Made by a program: the position numbers and the translations under genes. DNA of 32,112 bases from an uncultured Lachnospiraceae bacterium (lineage in GTDB: Bacteria > Bacillota > Clostridia > Lachnospirales > Lachnospiraceae), in NCBI GenBank assembly GCA_910578795.1, contig CAJTSD010000040.1, positions 1 to 32,112 on the forward strand. Reading direction: 5' to 3'. Numbering within the stretch: the stretch's first letter is position 1; each line of letters starts with the position of its first letter. Below are positions 31,515 through 32,112 of this stretch, piece after piece. The notes beneath the pieces were generated by a model that saw nothing but the letters and a program-made list of their open reading frames with translations, ran no database searches and was not told the DNA's origin.

Positions 31515-31979
31515 ATGAAGAACAATACAGCGTTAAGTGCAGAGAAAGCGATTATTTTTATCAGCGATGCACATGAAAAATTCTACTACGAAAAATTGAA
31601 AGAGGTCAGGTATCAGGACGTGTACCACAAAGCACTTGTATATTGTCTTGGTATCAGCGATGACACAAGAAGAAATATCAAAAGTATTTATGATTTTAAG
31701 ACAGGCTGCGTGAAAACGGAGTGCCTGCATGAAGGCTGGCAGACCAGCGGGAGCGTGAGAGTGGTCAGGATGGCGTTTAACCTTTACTGCAATGGTACGC
31801 CGAGTGTCCTTGACTATGATGATGCGGAGGAACAGGTGGACGAGTGCAGACGGTACACAGTGGAAGAACTGTTCTGCTGTGCCTATGCGCCTTATTTTTG
31901 GCAGGCGGTACAGATTCGTTATCCGGAATATGTAACATATAACCACAACTTGTACGCCATGCTTGGAGGACGGGATTGA
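31515..31979 (+). CDS. DUF6075-like protein of integrative elements
   Basis: A 154-residue soluble protein (MKNNTALSAEKAIIFISDAHEKFYYEKLKE). The aromatic- and cysteine-rich C-terminal half (RRYTVEELFCCAYAPYFWQAVQIRYPEY) resembles the DUF6075 family common in conjugative elements of gut Clostridia. Its function is unknown. AGGAGG at 31500-31505 sets the ATG. The next gene overlaps it at TGATG, indicating an operon extending beyond the window. Its position just after the interrupted spmA suggests it is among the first genes of an integrated element. Confidence 0.65.
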   Translation: MKNNTALSAEKAIIFISDAHEKFYYEKLKEVRYQDVYHKALVYCLGISDDTRRNIKSIYDFKTGCVKTECLHEGWQTSGSVRVVRMAFNLYCNGTPSVLDYDDAEEQVDECRRYTVEELFCCAYAPYFWQAVQIRYPEYVTYNHNLYAMLGGRD

Positions 31980-32112
31980 TGTTAAAAGTCAGGCTTATGG
32001 GAACGAAGAACGATATTAAGTGGTTCGGGAAGATTTTACAGCGTAACCCGAAAATCGAGGTGACGGAGTTTTCCGATATGTTCCCAAACAAAGGGACAAA
32101 GAAATATTACAG
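31979..32112 (+). CDS. Start of a DUF3970-like small protein, cut by the window end
   Basis: ATG 31979 overlaps the previous stop codon. The visible 44 residues read MLKVRLMGTKNDIKWFGKIL then QRNPKIEVTEFSDMFPNKG; this pattern is typical of short DUF3970-type proteins of integrative conjugative elements. The 3' end lies outside the window. Confidence 0.6.
   Translation, partial: MLKVRLMGTKNDIKWFGKILQRNPKIEVTEFSDMFPNKGTKKYY

Noticed and set aside
1..32112. CRISPR arrays, tRNA and rRNA genes
   Set aside because: No regularly spaced direct repeats, cloverleaf sequences or rRNA motifs were seen by eye; the repeats found are MITEs and coding low-complexity tracts.

Overview
The window looks like a chromosomal segment from a Firmicute of the Lachnospiraceae/Clostridia type. 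This is inferred from protein families, strong GGAGG-type ribosome binding sites, a SpmA-type sporulation gene, a GHKL/LytTR two-component pair, GH36 alpha-galactosidase, BioY, a rubredoxin-fused flavin reductase and an SprA-like protein. No rRNA, tRNA or CRISPR array was seen, so the genus is not determined.

Layout. 1-990: C-terminal part of a large serine recombinase with a late frameshift, the edge of an integrative element. 1027-1740: a ParE/RelE-type toxin-antitoxin pair and a terminator. 1779-6608: a lantibiotic-immunity-like ABC transporter (minus strand, with an unusual fused double permease) divergent from an OmpR-type regulator and its histidine kinase, a usual arrangement for antimicrobial peptide sensing and export. 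6823-8867: an AT-rich RloA/RloB (AbiL-like) defence pair whose rloB is split by a 160-bp MITE. 8868-11251: a structured leader with a terminator, then a LytTR regulator and GHKL kinase without visible pheromone genes. 11436-13346: a membrane diguanylate cyclase. 13467-17479: rubredoxin-flavin reductase, M19 dipeptidase and alpha-galactosidase. 17676-19598: an EAL phosphodiesterase, separated from the alpha-galactosidase gene by a second MITE with a perfect target duplication. 19600-20624: a cysteine-rich small protein and an SprA-like HExxH protein. 20859-27485: a 2208-residue secreted multidomain surface protein. 27525-28179: bioY under a predicted BirA operator. 28231-30677: a chemoreceptor gene co-transcribed with an FMN-binding lipoprotein. 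30841-31357: spmA, broken first by a palindromic element and then by the edge of another mobile element, which runs to the right end (31357-32112).

Themes. The region is rich in sensing (two two-component systems, one chemoreceptor, one cyclic-di-GMP synthase and one hydrolase) and in small palindromic mobile elements. Four MITE-like elements of about 160-172 bp can be delimited: one lies inside rloB, one inside spmA, one in a probable operon junction, and one upstream of the ABC transporter. The clearest result is that the uninterrupted rloB reading frame can be restored exactly by removing one element and one copy of its 4-bp target duplication. I did not find a convincing wholly new system. 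The best candidates for something undescribed are the structured leader RNA at about 8983-9130, the chemoreceptor/FMN-lipoprotein pair and the giant surface protein.
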